Shown: piece after piece, positions 51,996 through 60,943 of the stretch
Layout of the letters: each line of letters opens with the position of its first letter
How positions within the stretch are numbered: the first letter of the stretch is position 1
Assembly: GCF_902497855.1 (NCBI RefSeq)
Contig: NZ_CABVHU010000009.1
Coordinates: 186,001 to 250,000 of the forward strand
Length of the DNA stretch: 64,000 bases
Source of the DNA: Pseudomonas fluorescens
Lineage (GTDB): Bacteria; Pseudomonadota; Gammaproteobacteria; Pseudomonadales; Pseudomonadaceae
Reading direction: 5' to 3'
Position numbers and translations under genes: made by a program
Notes under the pieces: model-generated
Databases searched by the model: none
What the model was told of the DNA's origin: nothing
Seen by the model: the letters and a program-made list of their open reading frames with translations, nothing else

Positions 51996-52736
51996 TCAGC
52001 GCATGAAGATCCCGCCGTTCACATCCCAGGTCGCCCCGGTGGTGAAGTAGGCGTCTTCGCTGGCCAGTTGCACGATCAGCTTGCCGATGAACGCGGCGTT
52101 GCCCAGTTGCCTGACGGGGATCGCCTCGATCAGTTTTTCCAGGCGCTCGGGCGGTACGGCGGCGCGCACCGCCGGTGATTCGATAGGGCCCGGGGCGATG
52201 GCGTTGACCGTGACGCCGGACGCCGCCAGTTCCTTGGCAAAGATCTTGGTCAAGGTGATGATGGCGCCCTTGGAGGCGGCGTAATGCGCGCCGGTCGCAG
52301 TGCCGCCGTTCTGCCCGGCCAGGGATGCCATGTTGATGATCCTCCCGTAGCCCCGGGTCGCCAGATAACTGCCGAACACCTGGCAGCCGACAAAGGTGCC
52401 GCGCTGATTGACGCTCACGACACGGTCGAACTCTTCCGGGCTGATCTGCATCACCGGTGTGGTCATGGTCATCGCGGCGTTGTTCACCACCACCTGCAAT
52501 TCGCCCCAATGCGCCACGACGGCCGCCAGCGCGTCTTCGAAATCGGCTTTGCTCGAGACGTCGAGCTTGAGCGCCAGCACCCGCTCGCCAGTGCCGTCGA
52601 GTTCAGCGGCGGCGGCCTGTGCCGACTCCAGCGAACGGTCGCTGATGACCACCCGATAACCGGCGTTCAACAGTTGTTCGGCGATGCTCTTGCCCAGCCC
52701 CTGGGCCGCGCCGGTGACCAATGCAACCTGTGTCAT
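51996..52736 (-). CDS. iacE: SDR oxidoreductase, IacE-like
   Basis: A 246-residue short-chain dehydrogenase. The nucleotide motif is TGAAQGLGKS (about 7-16), VVNNAAM is mid-chain and the catalytic motif is NMASLAG ... GAHYAASKGAI (Ser, Tyr, Lys). In the iac pathway IacE acts on an early oxygenated indole-acetate intermediate. It lies between iacD (10-bp gap) and iacF, the usual place. Confidence 0.88.
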   Translation of the reverse strand: MTQVALVTGAAQGLGKSIAEQLLNAGYRVVISDRSLESAQAAAAELDGTGERVLALKLDVSSKADFEDALAAVVAHWGELQVVVNNAAMTMTTPVMQISPEEFDRVVSVNQRGTFVGCQVFGSYLATRGYGRIINMASLAGQNGGTATGAHYAASKGAIITLTKIFAKELAASGVTVNAIAPGPIESPAVRAAVPPERLEKLIEAIPVRQLGNAAFIGKLIVQLASEDAYFTTGATWDVNGGIFMR

Positions 52737-52746
52737 GGCAACGTCC

Positions 52747-53226
52747 TCAGAGGATGTAGCCGATACCGGCGAGGGTATCGGTGGAGTTGATCAGCTGAAT
52801 CAGCTTGCGCTGAATCTTGAAACTGTCACCGCTGCGCACCAGTTCAAACGTGACATCGGCGGTGTACTGCTTGAGCACATCCTTGCGGAACTCGCGCAGG
52901 TTCTGCGCGCACCGCACGGTGACAACCCCGTCTTCATCCGACAACAGGCGAAAGCGCGACTGACTGCGCACGGTGCGTGCCCGCGGGGTGGTCGAAATCG
53001 ACTCGCCACTGGTCAGTCGGGTCACGCGCAACTGACGCATGTGGTGATCGTCGTAGGCGTAGTTCAGGGTGTTCTCGAAATCGGTTTCCAGCGGATCGAT
53101 CGGGATGATGTAGGTCGCGTTCGCGGTCCACAGATCCAGCCATTCGACGAAATCGCCGTGGTCGAGCATGTCCGCTTCCTGCCAGATGAAAGCGCTGACC
53201 TGGTTGAGCAATTGCAGATTAATCAT
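52747..53226 (-). CDS. iacD: aromatic-ring-hydroxylating dioxygenase small (beta) subunit, IacD-like
   Basis: A 159-residue NTF2-fold subunit of the Ring_hydroxyl_B family (LLNQVSAFIWQEADMLDHGDFVEWLDLWTANATYIIPID; TVRSQSRFRLL; VRCAQNLREFRKDVL). It has a structural role with IacC in the Rieske oxygenase. It lies 16 bp after the alpha-subunit gene. Confidence 0.88.
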   Translation of the reverse strand: MINLQLLNQVSAFIWQEADMLDHGDFVEWLDLWTANATYIIPIDPLETDFENTLNYAYDDHHMRQLRVTRLTSGESISTTPRARTVRSQSRFRLLSDEDGVVTVRCAQNLREFRKDVLKQYTADVTFELVRSGDSFKIQRKLIQLINSTDTLAGIGYIL

Positions 53227-53242
53227 GGTGTTCTCCGTCGAT

Positions 53243-54523
53243 TCAGGCCGACATCATCTTTTTCCACTGCTGGTAGCCAGCGCGCATGCCGGTCTCGGCG
53301 CTCACATCGCTCACCAGCCCGTCTTCGGACGCTCTTTCACCCGGCAAGCCGCGGTTGAGCATGATCCACAGATCGGTACCGGCGCTGGCACCGCGCTGTA
53401 CGCGTTCCCAGGCTTCGGAATCGTCCGGGGTGCCAAAACCCATCGGGCCCTGGAAGTGCTCATGCAGGCGCAGGCGATAACGGTTGGCCACGGCCGGACC
53501 ACCGTCCATGGTGATCACCGCGTGATGGATCTCGGTTTCGTTGACTGCGATCGGTTGCAGTACCCGGAAGAACGCCATGGAACAGGCGATGTTCGGGAAC
53601 AGGTTGAGGTTGAAGCCCGAACCGCCGACCGCACGCACGATGCGGCGTACCGATTGTTCGTCCTGGCCTTCGGCGCGCAGCTGCACGGCCAGGTCTTCGA
53701 AACGCTCCGGGATCGGCAGGTCGAGATTGGCTTCCAGATCGACCAGGTCGGGGATCATCACCATCACGCTGTGGCCGTTGCCGAGGTCTTCGACATAGCC
53801 CGGCCCTTTGACGAAATCGAACAACTCCAGGGTCTGTTCATCCACGGACGACAGGAACGACTTGTGAACCAGCGGGAAGTGATAGGCGTCGGTGGTGTTT
53901 TCCAGCTGGATTTTCCAGTTGCCGGGGAAGCGGAAACGATGCTCGCCACCCACCTTGACCGGGTAACCGGCGCCCTGCTTCATGAACAGGTCGATCCACT
54001 TCTTTGCCGGGCCGAGGAAGTCGACGAGGGGCTCGATGTCATCCTTGAAAGTGGCGAAAATCATGCCGTTGTACTGCTCGACACGCAGGCTGACCAAAGG
54101 CAACTCGGCCTTGTCCAGGCAATCGGCGTAGCTTTCCGGGTGCGGCACACCGCGCAGGCTGCCGTCGAGGGCATAGCTCCAGCCGTGATAAGGGCAGACG
54201 AAACTGTTGGTCTTGCCCTTCTTGTGTTCACACACCGTTGCGCCACGATGGCGGCAGCGGTTGAGCAACACATGCACCTCTTTCTTGCGGTCGCGCACGA
54301 CGATCACCGGCTGCTTGCCGACGTAGGTGCTCTTGTAGCTGCCGGACTCGGGGATCTCGCTGGCATGGGCGACCCAGATCCAGGTGCTGTAGAAAATCTT
54401 GTCCAGTTCCTGATCGAAGATCTTGCCATCGGTGTACAGCGACGTGTGAACGCGGTCATGCAGGACCAGGTCGGACGGGCTCGCGTCCAGCGTTACGGTG
54501 TTTATCAGGTTATTCACGATCAC
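53243..54523 (-). CDS. iacC: Rieske aromatic-ring-hydroxylating dioxygenase large (alpha) subunit, IacC-like
   Basis: A 426-residue catalytic subunit. The Rieske cluster ligands are Cys90, His92, Cys110 and His113 (CRHRG ... CPYHGW). The mononuclear iron site follows as ENTTDAYHFPLVHKSF, with His214 and His219 and the bridging Asp211. It hydroxylates an oxindole-type intermediate on the way to catechol in indole-3-acetate breakdown. With IacD, IacF and IacG-like partners next to it, the electron chain is complete. Confidence 0.92.
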   Translation of the reverse strand: MIVNNLINTVTLDASPSDLVLHDRVHTSLYTDGKIFDQELDKIFYSTWIWVAHASEIPESGSYKSTYVGKQPVIVVRDRKKEVHVLLNRCRHRGATVCEHKKGKTNSFVCPYHGWSYALDGSLRGVPHPESYADCLDKAELPLVSLRVEQYNGMIFATFKDDIEPLVDFLGPAKKWIDLFMKQGAGYPVKVGGEHRFRFPGNWKIQLENTTDAYHFPLVHKSFLSSVDEQTLELFDFVKGPGYVEDLGNGHSVMVMIPDLVDLEANLDLPIPERFEDLAVQLRAEGQDEQSVRRIVRAVGGSGFNLNLFPNIACSMAFFRVLQPIAVNETEIHHAVITMDGGPAVANRYRLRLHEHFQGPMGFGTPDDSEAWERVQRGASAGTDLWIMLNRGLPGERASEDGLVSDVSAETGMRAGYQQWKKMMSA

Positions 54524-54581
54524 TCCTCGTCGGCATGACTTGCCGACTATAAGAATTCTGGGCGTTGCTGTTCAGGACCGT

Positions 54582-55142
54582 TCAGGACTGGCCGGACTTG
54601 CCGGACTTGCCGGACTTGCCGGACTTGCCGGGTACGGGCAGGTGCGCGGCGCTGTTCCAGGTGTCAACCGGACGGCTGAACAGGTTCTCGGTCTGAAAGT
54701 GCGCCATGCGCCACTGCCCTTGCTCCTGGGCGAACCGCACGGTCAGGCGGGCGCTATTGAGGTGCGAGGCACCCGAGGCGAAGGTCGAGGTCTGCAACAT
54801 CACCCAACTGGCATCTGCGGCATCGCCAGTGACACGGATAAGTTCCGAAGTCAGGAAGTGCACGTTCAGCGAGAAATGCGCCGGTTCGACCATGTAGGTG
54901 GCAAACATCGCTTTGATCGCCTCGCGCCCCTGATAACCGCCGAAGCTGTCCTGGTACTTGGCACCCTTGCCTTCCCAGACCGCCTGCGCAGTAAACAAAC
55001 CGGCCAGCTCCTCGAGTGGCGAATCCACGCCAAGCCCGTCGCACAGAACCATGTAGCGGTTCATGCAGGCCCGGATCGCGTTCTCGCTCTCCAGCTGTTC
55101 GAGCCGCTGCTCCAGCGCGCGCAAATGCTCTTGTGATGACAT
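54582..55142 (-). CDS. iacI: SnoaL/NTF2-like protein, IacI-like, with repeat tail
   Basis: A 186-residue protein. The N-terminal helix (LRALEQRLEQLESENAIRACMNRYMVLCDGLG) and a SnoaL-like cone follow the pattern of IacI, a small protein of the iac cluster whose role is unclear. The C-terminus ends in repeated Gly-Lys-Ser units (GKSGKSGKSGKSGQS) made by four exact 9-bp repeats at 54591-54626, beyond the fold. It lies 58 bp upstream of iacC. Confidence 0.82.
   Translation of the reverse strand: MSSQEHLRALEQRLEQLESENAIRACMNRYMVLCDGLGVDSPLEELAGLFTAQAVWEGKGAKYQDSFGGYQGREAIKAMFATYMVEPAHFSLNVHFLTSELIRVTGDAADASWVMLQTSTFASGASHLNSARLTVRFAQEQGQWRMAHFQTENLFSRPVDTWNSAAHLPVPGKSGKSGKSGKSGQS
54591..54626. 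repeat. 9-bp tandem repeat in the iacI tail
   Basis: GCCGGACTT occurs four times without interruption, with a fifth partial copy after it. Each unit adds one Gly-Lys-Ser to the C-terminus in frame. Confidence 0.95.
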
Positions 55143-55158
55143 GGCGTCCTCTCTCGAC

Positions 55159-55518
55159 TCAGCGCTGGATGATCAGTTCGCGCCCGGTACGGGCCTCGAC
55201 CTTGCAATACTTCCAGAGTTTGTATGGGCCATCGCCGACCTCTGTGGTGCGAAACAGATTGCAGGCGGCGTGGACGGTTTCGATGTCTGGCACATCGGCC
55301 AGCAGGTATGTGGTCCAGGGCCAGCCAGCGGACGGGCCGACCATGCTCTGGTCGTCGTCCATGTTGCCCAGCACAGTGACGCCCGGCAGGTCGGCGATGC
55401 CGTTCCACATGGCGCCGAACGCGGCCCAGACTTCCAGCGCTTCGGGGCGCGGAGCATCGAAGAAGTTTTGGTTGATGCCGATGCAGAACAGGACTCGCAA
55501 CGCTTTTTTATCAGTCAT
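55159..55518 (-). CDS. iacB: IacB-like small protein of the indole-3-acetate cluster
   Basis: A 119-residue protein (start at 55518 after the MVNP extension) with a ferredoxin-like alpha-beta pattern: LRVLFCIGINQNFFDAPRPEALEVWAAF, GVTVLGNMDDDQSMVGPSAGWPWTTYLLAD and KLWKYCKVEARTGRELI. It resembles the IacB protein found next to iacA; its biochemical role is not established to my knowledge. It lies between iacA (26-bp gap) and iacI (16-bp gap). Confidence 0.75.
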   Translation of the reverse strand: MTDKKALRVLFCIGINQNFFDAPRPEALEVWAAFGAMWNGIADLPGVTVLGNMDDDQSMVGPSAGWPWTTYLLADVPDIETVHAACNLFRTTEVGDGPYKLWKYCKVEARTGRELIIQR

Positions 55519-55544
55519 GGGATTCACCAATCAGTAGGAAAAAT

Positions 55545-56717
55545 TTACAGGTAGCCAGGCAGAGGTTTGTTGCCGAAGAAGATCGCGCCGGCGTTCTGGT
55601 AGGTCATATCGCCCATGAAGGCGTGCTGTGTAATGACTTGGGTGTCGTTGACGAAACGCGACAGAGGGCTGGTGCGGTAGACCCCGCTCATGCCCGACAG
55701 CATTTGCGCGGTGCGCGCGACATCGGCCGCGACGCGTGTGGCGTGGGTCGAAGACAAGCGCAGCATGTTGGTCTGTTCGACGCTCACCGCAACGCCGGCC
55801 AGCACGCTGTCCCAGGCATCGTCGATGGCTTGGTAGAACCACGAACGCGCAGCGCGCAGCGACGCTTCGGCCTTGGCCATCTCGACCTGGGCCAGCGGCC
55901 GGTCGGACAACGATGGCGCACCGGTCACGGAGATTCGTCCACTGGCCATGCCGCTCAGCTCATCGAGTGCCGCGCGGGCAACGCCCAGGCCGACCACCGA
56001 CAACACCTGCGTGGCGAACGACAGTGACGGATAGCGGAAGAACGGTTCGTCAAGATTCGACGGACCACCGCGCACGAAGGTCCACTCTTCCGGCACCACC
56101 ACGCCTTCGACGACGACGTCATGGCTGCCGGTGCCGACCAGGCCGACGACGTTCCAGGTTTCCTCGATCCGTACTTTTTCCCGAGGCATCACCGCCAGCC
56201 GTGGCAGGCCGAGCATCTCGCCGTTTTTCGGGCTGATGCCCACGCCGATCAGCGACGCCCCCATGCAACCGCTGGAAAATTTCCAGCGTCCGTTGACCTC
56301 CAGGCCACCGTCGACAAAGGACGCCGGCTGCGGCGGGAAGATCCCGCCGGCGAATACCACGTCAGGCGAGTCGGCATAAATTTTCTTGATGGTTTCCAGT
56401 GGCAGCGCCGCCAGGTAAACCGGGCTCATGCCGAAGCTGGCGACCCAACCGGCGGACCCATCGGCGATGGAGATGTCCTCCACCATCTGGCAAAACTCGG
56501 CCGGCGAACGCTCGTCACCGCCAAAACGCTTGGGCACCAGGGCCCGATAAACGCCAAGCTCGCGGAACTGTTCGATGACATCCTGCGAGATGAATTTCTG
56601 TTGGTCGAATTCTTCGCTCCGGGCACGCGCACGAATCTCGACCAGCAGCTTCTGAAAGGCTTCATTTGCCGTGATCGGCACGCAGCGCTGTTGATGCAGT
56701 TCGCTTGGCGCAGTCAT
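55545..56717 (-). CDS. iacA: IacA-like flavin-dependent monooxygenase, acyl-CoA dehydrogenase fold
   Basis: A 390-residue protein of the acyl-CoA dehydrogenase-like monooxygenase class (HpaB/DszC-like): GVYRALVPKRFGGDERSPAEFCQMVEDISIADGSAGWVASFGM, GRWKFSSGCMGASL and GLVGTGSHDVVVEGVVVPEEW. It lacks the acyl-CoA dehydrogenase catalytic Glu region. IacA starts indole-3-acetate breakdown by hydroxylating the indole ring with reduced flavin. The start at 56717 has GGAG 7 nt upstream; 56738 (MLTVEK) is also possible. It follows the amidase iacH by about 26 bp. Confidence 0.88.
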   Translation of the reverse strand: MTAPSELHQQRCVPITANEAFQKLLVEIRARARSEEFDQQKFISQDVIEQFRELGVYRALVPKRFGGDERSPAEFCQMVEDISIADGSAGWVASFGMSPVYLAALPLETIKKIYADSPDVVFAGGIFPPQPASFVDGGLEVNGRWKFSSGCMGASLIGVGISPKNGEMLGLPRLAVMPREKVRIEETWNVVGLVGTGSHDVVVEGVVVPEEWTFVRGGPSNLDEPFFRYPSLSFATQVLSVVGLGVARAALDELSGMASGRISVTGAPSLSDRPLAQVEMAKAEASLRAARSWFYQAIDDAWDSVLAGVAVSVEQTNMLRLSSTHATRVAADVARTAQMLSGMSGVYRTSPLSRFVNDTQVITQHAFMGDMTYQNAGAIFFGNKPLPGYL

Positions 56718-56743
56718 GGGTTTCTCCACAGTAAGCATGACGA

Positions 56744-57856
56744 TTACTCTTCCAGGCGCCGGACCAGCTCGCGGGCGACTGCACACAGCAGTTCGTCCGC
56801 GCCATGGGCGGCAATGAGTTGAAGGCCGACCGGAAGTCCCGAAGCGCTTTCCAGAGGAATGCTCAGAGCCGGGTGACCGGACAGATTGAAAGCGCGCACC
56901 AGGGAGGTCATGCCCAGGGCGGCGCGAGTGTCGGCCGCATCGGCGACCAGCAACGGGAAGTCGGGCATGGTCGGCATGGCCAGGATCGGGGTGATGGCCA
57001 GGGCTGCGTCCACTTCTGCGATAAACGCGCGACGGATGATTTCGGCTTTTTCAACGGCCTCGGCAGAGGTCAGGCTGGCCGCGCGCAGCCGGTCGGCGAC
57101 ATCGTTGCCGACCCGGCCGGTTTGCAGAAGATGGCCGCATGCGGCCCAGGTTTCGGCGTTGATGATCGCCATTCCCGCGCCATAAGCCGCCAGCATGCCG
57201 GGCAGCGATTGCTCGACCAGCGCGAAGCGCGAACGACCCAGGGCCTGGCTCACCACCGCACTGACGTGTTCGTCGGCTTGTACGGCGACGACCCCGATGG
57301 ACAGGTTTTCAGGCATCGATACCGACTTGAACGTCGGGTCGATGGCGTGCATCGCGTCGATAAGACAGTCCATGTCCCGTGCAAGCGGCCCCACACAATC
57401 GAGGGTGCTGTGCGCTGGCATGACGCCCTCGCGGCTGACACGGCCGAAGGTTGGCTTGAGGCCGAATACACCACAGCACGCCGCTGGAATCCGCACCGAA
57501 CCTCCGGTATCGGTGCCCAGCGCGAAGTCGCAAAGGCCCGCCGCCACCGCGGCCGCCGAACCACTGGAAGAACCGCCCGGTATATAGCCCGGATAGCGCG
57601 GATTGGCCGCAGTGCCCGTCCAGGCGTTGAGGCCGGTGGTGCCGAATGCCAATTCATGCAGGCTGGTTTTTCCGCTGATCCGGCAGCCCGCATCCAGGAG
57701 CGCCTGGACGACCTGGGCATGCTTGCCGGCCGCGGGAGCATCGGCCAGTGCGCTGCTTGAAGCGCGGGTCGGGTAGCCAGCGATATCGATGGTGTCTTTC
57801 ACCATGACCGAAAGGCCGCTCCCTCCTAAGGCTAAATCCTCGACAACGATCGACAT
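56744..57856 (-). CDS. iacH: amidase-signature protein, IacH-like
   Basis: A 370-residue amidase-signature enzyme with VKDTIDIAGYPT (catalytic Lys near residue 19), GGSSSGSAAAVAAG and TDTGGSVRIPAACCG, so the Ser-Ser-Lys triad is complete. IacH-like amidases are part of iac clusters, though not essential for growth on indole-3-acetate in studied strains. It could hydrolyse indole-3-acetamide or IAA-amino acid conjugates. The ATG at 57856 is used, since the fold begins here and AGGTAAAG precedes it. It is the first gene of the leftward run. Confidence 0.85.
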   Translation of the reverse strand: MSIVVEDLALGGSGLSVMVKDTIDIAGYPTRASSSALADAPAAGKHAQVVQALLDAGCRISGKTSLHELAFGTTGLNAWTGTAANPRYPGYIPGGSSSGSAAAVAAGLCDFALGTDTGGSVRIPAACCGVFGLKPTFGRVSREGVMPAHSTLDCVGPLARDMDCLIDAMHAIDPTFKSVSMPENLSIGVVAVQADEHVSAVVSQALGRSRFALVEQSLPGMLAAYGAGMAIINAETWAACGHLLQTGRVGNDVADRLRAASLTSAEAVEKAEIIRRAFIAEVDAALAITPILAMPTMPDFPLLVADAADTRAALGMTSLVRAFNLSGHPALSIPLESASGLPVGLQLIAAHGADELLCAVARELVRRLEE

Positions 57857-58280
57857 GCTCTTTACCTGCTCGTTATGTGTCACCGGAACGGATGACCTCG
57901 GCACCAGGGCCGGGGTAAATGCTTAAATCTAAAATCGTAATATTTACGTGAAATGTCAATTGAATTTTACCAAATAAAAGAGTGTGTATTTTCGGTGCAT
58001 ATTTTCGCATCTCGCCCCAATGACGTGCACTTTGGTAACACCTGAAAAAAGCCTCAGCAATCCTAAATTTTCAGTTTTTATCGTTATAAAACATAGTGTT
58101 ATTTCGTTTTTTGCGTGACAGCGGCAACGAAACATCTGGAAAAATATCCCTACCGGCTCACCCGCCGAAAACCCTCTACAAAAAATAATCCGAGCCAAAA
58201 ACGCTCATGAAAAAAGACCTATAAAATCATCGTTTTTTGCGTATTTATTGTTGTAGTTTTTCAGCCTTTTCAAGGCTGCC

Positions 58281-58294
58281 TTGATCCAGATCAA
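58281..58294. promoter_or_regulatory. ANR/FNR/DNR-type box
   Basis: TTGATCCAGATCAA is a perfect TTGAT-N4-ATCAA palindrome, the consensus of ANR in Pseudomonas. It lies 425 bp upstream of iacH and 354 bp upstream of the binding-protein gene, so its target is uncertain. Confidence 0.55.
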
Positions 58295-58440
58295 AGCCTT
58301 GTTCGACATGGTGTGGTGCCGATTTCCGCCGCCCCCGGATGGTCCTCCGACACACCCTCAGAATGTCCGGGCCCGACTGCTGCGAAGCGTGCCTGGCGGA
58401 GATCGCAGTAGCGGCTTTGCGCCACGCACCAAAAAATTTC

Positions 58441-58459
58441 TGGCATGCAATCTGCTTTT
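58441..58459 (+). promoter_or_regulatory. sigma-54-like promoter before the ABC transporter
   Basis: TGGCATGCAATCTGCTTTT has the GG-N10-GC spacing of -24/-12 promoters, with TGGCA and CTGC close to consensus. It points toward the binding-protein gene 190 bp downstream. Confidence 0.45.
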
Positions 58460-58647
58460 GCCCTCATCGCCCTCGACCGATTGCCCATGGTCGACCGGCA
58501 CCCGGATGGCTCGGTAACAGACCCTGGGTGCCACAGCAGTTCGCCAAAAAAAAACAGGGCCGTACCTTGGGCCGTACTCGCACCACGTGGTGGTCGGGGC
58601 GGCCGGCCATCAGCCTTTTGCAGCGTTGCAACTCTTCGGAGAAAGTC

Positions 58648-59799
58648 ATGCTTTTCAGAAAAGCCGTGTCCACGTTGTTGTTGAGTGCCGCCTGCGCCGC
58701 CGCCGCACAGGCGGAAGTGAAAGTCGGTGTCATTACCTCCTCCACCGGGCCGATCGCGCTGGTCGGGCTACCACAGAAAAACACCGTGCCCTTGCTGCCG
58801 ACCCAGGCCGGCGACCAGGTGGTGAAGTACATTTCCCTGGATGACGCGAGCGACCCGACCGCGACGGTGAAGGCGCTGAAGAAACTGATCGACGAAGAAA
58901 ATGTCGATGCCATCATCGGCCCGAGCGGTTCGCCCAACGCCATGGGCGTGATCCAGTTCGCCGCCGAGGCAGGCGTGCCGTTACTGGCGCCGGTTGGCAC
59001 GGCTGCCGTGGTATTGCCGATGACCGAGCAGAAGAAATGGGTGTTCAAGACCACACAGAACGATGACCTGATCGCCAAGGCACTGTTCGAACACATGGCC
59101 AGAAAAGGCGTGAAGACCCTCGGCTTTATCGGCACCGGCGACCCGTATGGCGAGAACTGGGCCAAGGTCATGGCCGGCCTTGCAGCGCAGCAGAACATCA
59201 AGGTGGTGGCCAACGAGCGCTTCCAGCGCCAGGACACTTCGGTCACCGGACAGAGCCTGAAACTACTCGCTACCCGTCCCGACGCGGTGCTGGTCGCAGC
59301 GCCGGGCAGCTCGGCCGTGATGCCGCAGACCACACTGTTCGACCAGGGCTATCGCGGCCAGGTCTACCAGACCCACGGCGCGGCACTGCCAGACTTCCTC
59401 AAGCTGGGCGGCAAAAAAGTCGAGGGCACCGTCCTGGCCGCCAGCCTGATGCTGGTACTCGATGAAATCCCGGACAGCCACCCTTCGAAGAAGATCGCCA
59501 GCGACTACACCGCCGCCTACGAAAAGCTCAACGGCAGCAAACCGGCGACCTTCGGCGGCAACACCTTCGACGCCGGCCTGTTGCTGCAGCAGGCGATCCC
59601 GATTGCGGCAAAGAAAGCGGCACCAGGCACCCCCGAGTTTCGTGCGGCCCTGCGTGATGCGCTCGAGCAAAGTCACGAGCTGGCCGGCACCCAAGGTGTT
59701 TACAACATGACGCTGCAAGACCACAGCGGCTTCGACGAGCGCGGTCGCGAACTGATCGTGGTCAAGAACGGCAACTGGACGCTGTTGCACGACAACTGA
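58648..59799 (+). CDS. branched-chain-type ABC transporter substrate-binding protein
   Basis: A 383-residue periplasmic type I binding protein. The signal peptide ends AQA (about residue 22). The mature protein starts EVKVGVITSSTGPIALVGLPQ and holds DDASDPTATVKALKKLIDEENVDAIIGPSGSPNAM, typical of LivK/aromatic-acid-binding relatives. GGAG precedes the ATG at 58648; the longer frame has no signal peptide. It is the first gene of a four-gene transporter operon divergent from iacH. An aromatic acid such as indole-3-acetate is a plausible ligand. Confidence 0.92.
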   Translation: MLFRKAVSTLLLSAACAAAAQAEVKVGVITSSTGPIALVGLPQKNTVPLLPTQAGDQVVKYISLDDASDPTATVKALKKLIDEENVDAIIGPSGSPNAMGVIQFAAEAGVPLLAPVGTAAVVLPMTEQKKWVFKTTQNDDLIAKALFEHMARKGVKTLGFIGTGDPYGENWAKVMAGLAAQQNIKVVANERFQRQDTSVTGQSLKLLATRPDAVLVAAPGSSAVMPQTTLFDQGYRGQVYQTHGAALPDFLKLGGKKVEGTVLAASLMLVLDEIPDSHPSKKIASDYTAAYEKLNGSKPATFGGNTFDAGLLLQQAIPIAAKKAAPGTPEFRAALRDALEQSHELAGTQGVYNMTLQDHSGFDERGRELIVVKNGNWTLLHDN

Positions 59800-59905
59800 T
59801 CGAAACCCGGGCGCACAGCCCGCTGCGCGCCCTGCCCGATTGCCGACGAGTCGACCTGCGTCGGCAGGCGGGCCTGATATTCATCTGTAGAAAAGAGCTC
59901 TCATT

Positions 59906-60943
59906 ATGAATTTCCAGATAGCCATGCTGCTGGGCCAGGACGGCATGACCAACGGCGCGATCTATGCACTGTTGGCCCTGTCGATCCTCCTGGTGTTCAC
60001 CGTGACCCGGATCCTGTTGATCCCCCAGGGTGAATTCGTGACCTATGGCGCCTTGACCATGGCCACTTTGCAGAGTGGTCACCCGACTGCTCTGGTCTGG
60101 TTGCTGCTCGGTCTGACACTGATCGATTGCGCACTCGATCTGTGGGGCGCGGCGCGTTCGAGCCAAGCCTTTCGGTTCCCCGTACGCATTCTCTTCAAGC
60201 TCGGCTATGCAGGGCTGCTGGCGGTACTGATCAACACCTTGCCGCTGGCCGAGTTGCCGATGGCGGTCCAAGCCTTGCTGACCCTGGCGCTGGTGGTTCC
60301 GCTGGGGCCGCAGATCTACCGCCTGGTGTTCCAGCCGATCGCCTCGGCCAGTTCGCTGGTCCTGCTGATTGTGTCGATCGCCGTGCACGTCAGCATGGTC
60401 GGTATCGCGCTGTTGCTGTTCGGGCCTGAAGGCGCACGCACCCGGCCGTTTTCCGAAGCCGGCCTGGAACTGGGCCCGGTGACCTTCAACAGCCAGACAC
60501 TCTGGGTGCTGGCAGTGTCCCTGGGGCTGATCGTCGGCCTGTATCTGTTCTTCGAGCGCACGCTGTATGGTAAGGCTTTGCGCGCCACCGCGGTCAACCG
60601 CATGGGCGCCAGGCTGATGGGCATTTCACCGACCCTCGCGGGCAAGTCGACCTTCGTGCTCGCGGCCCTGATCGGCACGCTTTCGGGGATCCTGATCGCA
60701 CCGATCACCACGCTGTATTTCGATTCCGGCTTCGTCATCAGCCTCAAAGGCTTCGTCGGCGCGATCATCGGCGGGCTGGTCAGCTATCCGGTCGCCGCGC
60801 TCGGCGCCCTGGCGGTGGGCCTGATCGAAGCATTCTCGATGTTCTGGGCCAGCACCTATAAAGAAATCATCGTGTTCACCCTGATCATTCCGTTCCTGCT
60901 TTGGCGTTCGCTCACCAGTCGTCATGTGGAGGAAGAAGAATGA
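59906..60943 (+). CDS. branched-chain-type ABC transporter permease (LivH class)
   Basis: A 345-residue inner-membrane protein with about nine hydrophobic segments. The N-terminal GQDGMTNGAIYALLALSILLVFTVTRILLIPQGEFVTYGA and C-terminal ATAVNRMGARLMGISPTLAGKSTFVLAALIGTLSGIL are hallmarks of LivH. The loop with the VNRMGARLMGI segment contacts the ATPase. It overlaps the next gene by 4 bp. Confidence 0.92.
   Translation: MNFQIAMLLGQDGMTNGAIYALLALSILLVFTVTRILLIPQGEFVTYGALTMATLQSGHPTALVWLLLGLTLIDCALDLWGAARSSQAFRFPVRILFKLGYAGLLAVLINTLPLAELPMAVQALLTLALVVPLGPQIYRLVFQPIASASSLVLLIVSIAVHVSMVGIALLLFGPEGARTRPFSEAGLELGPVTFNSQTLWVLAVSLGLIVGLYLFFERTLYGKALRATAVNRMGARLMGISPTLAGKSTFVLAALIGTLSGILIAPITTLYFDSGFVISLKGFVGAIIGGLVSYPVAALGALAVGLIEAFSMFWASTYKEIIVFTLIIPFLLWRSLTSRHVEEEE

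Larger units (their letters stand above)
57857..58647. other. 791-bp divergent regulatory region between iacH and the ABC transporter
   Basis: An AT-rich first half (to about 58270) next to iacH, then the ANR/FNR-like box at 58281-58294 and a sigma-54-like element at 58441-58459. I found no gene with coding character, and no iacR-type MarR gene is present here. Confidence 0.65.

Noticed and set aside
57956..58198. An 80-residue minus-strand ORF in the iacH upstream region
   Set aside because: AT-rich, no ribosome site, and no domain or neighbour support; treated as noncoding.
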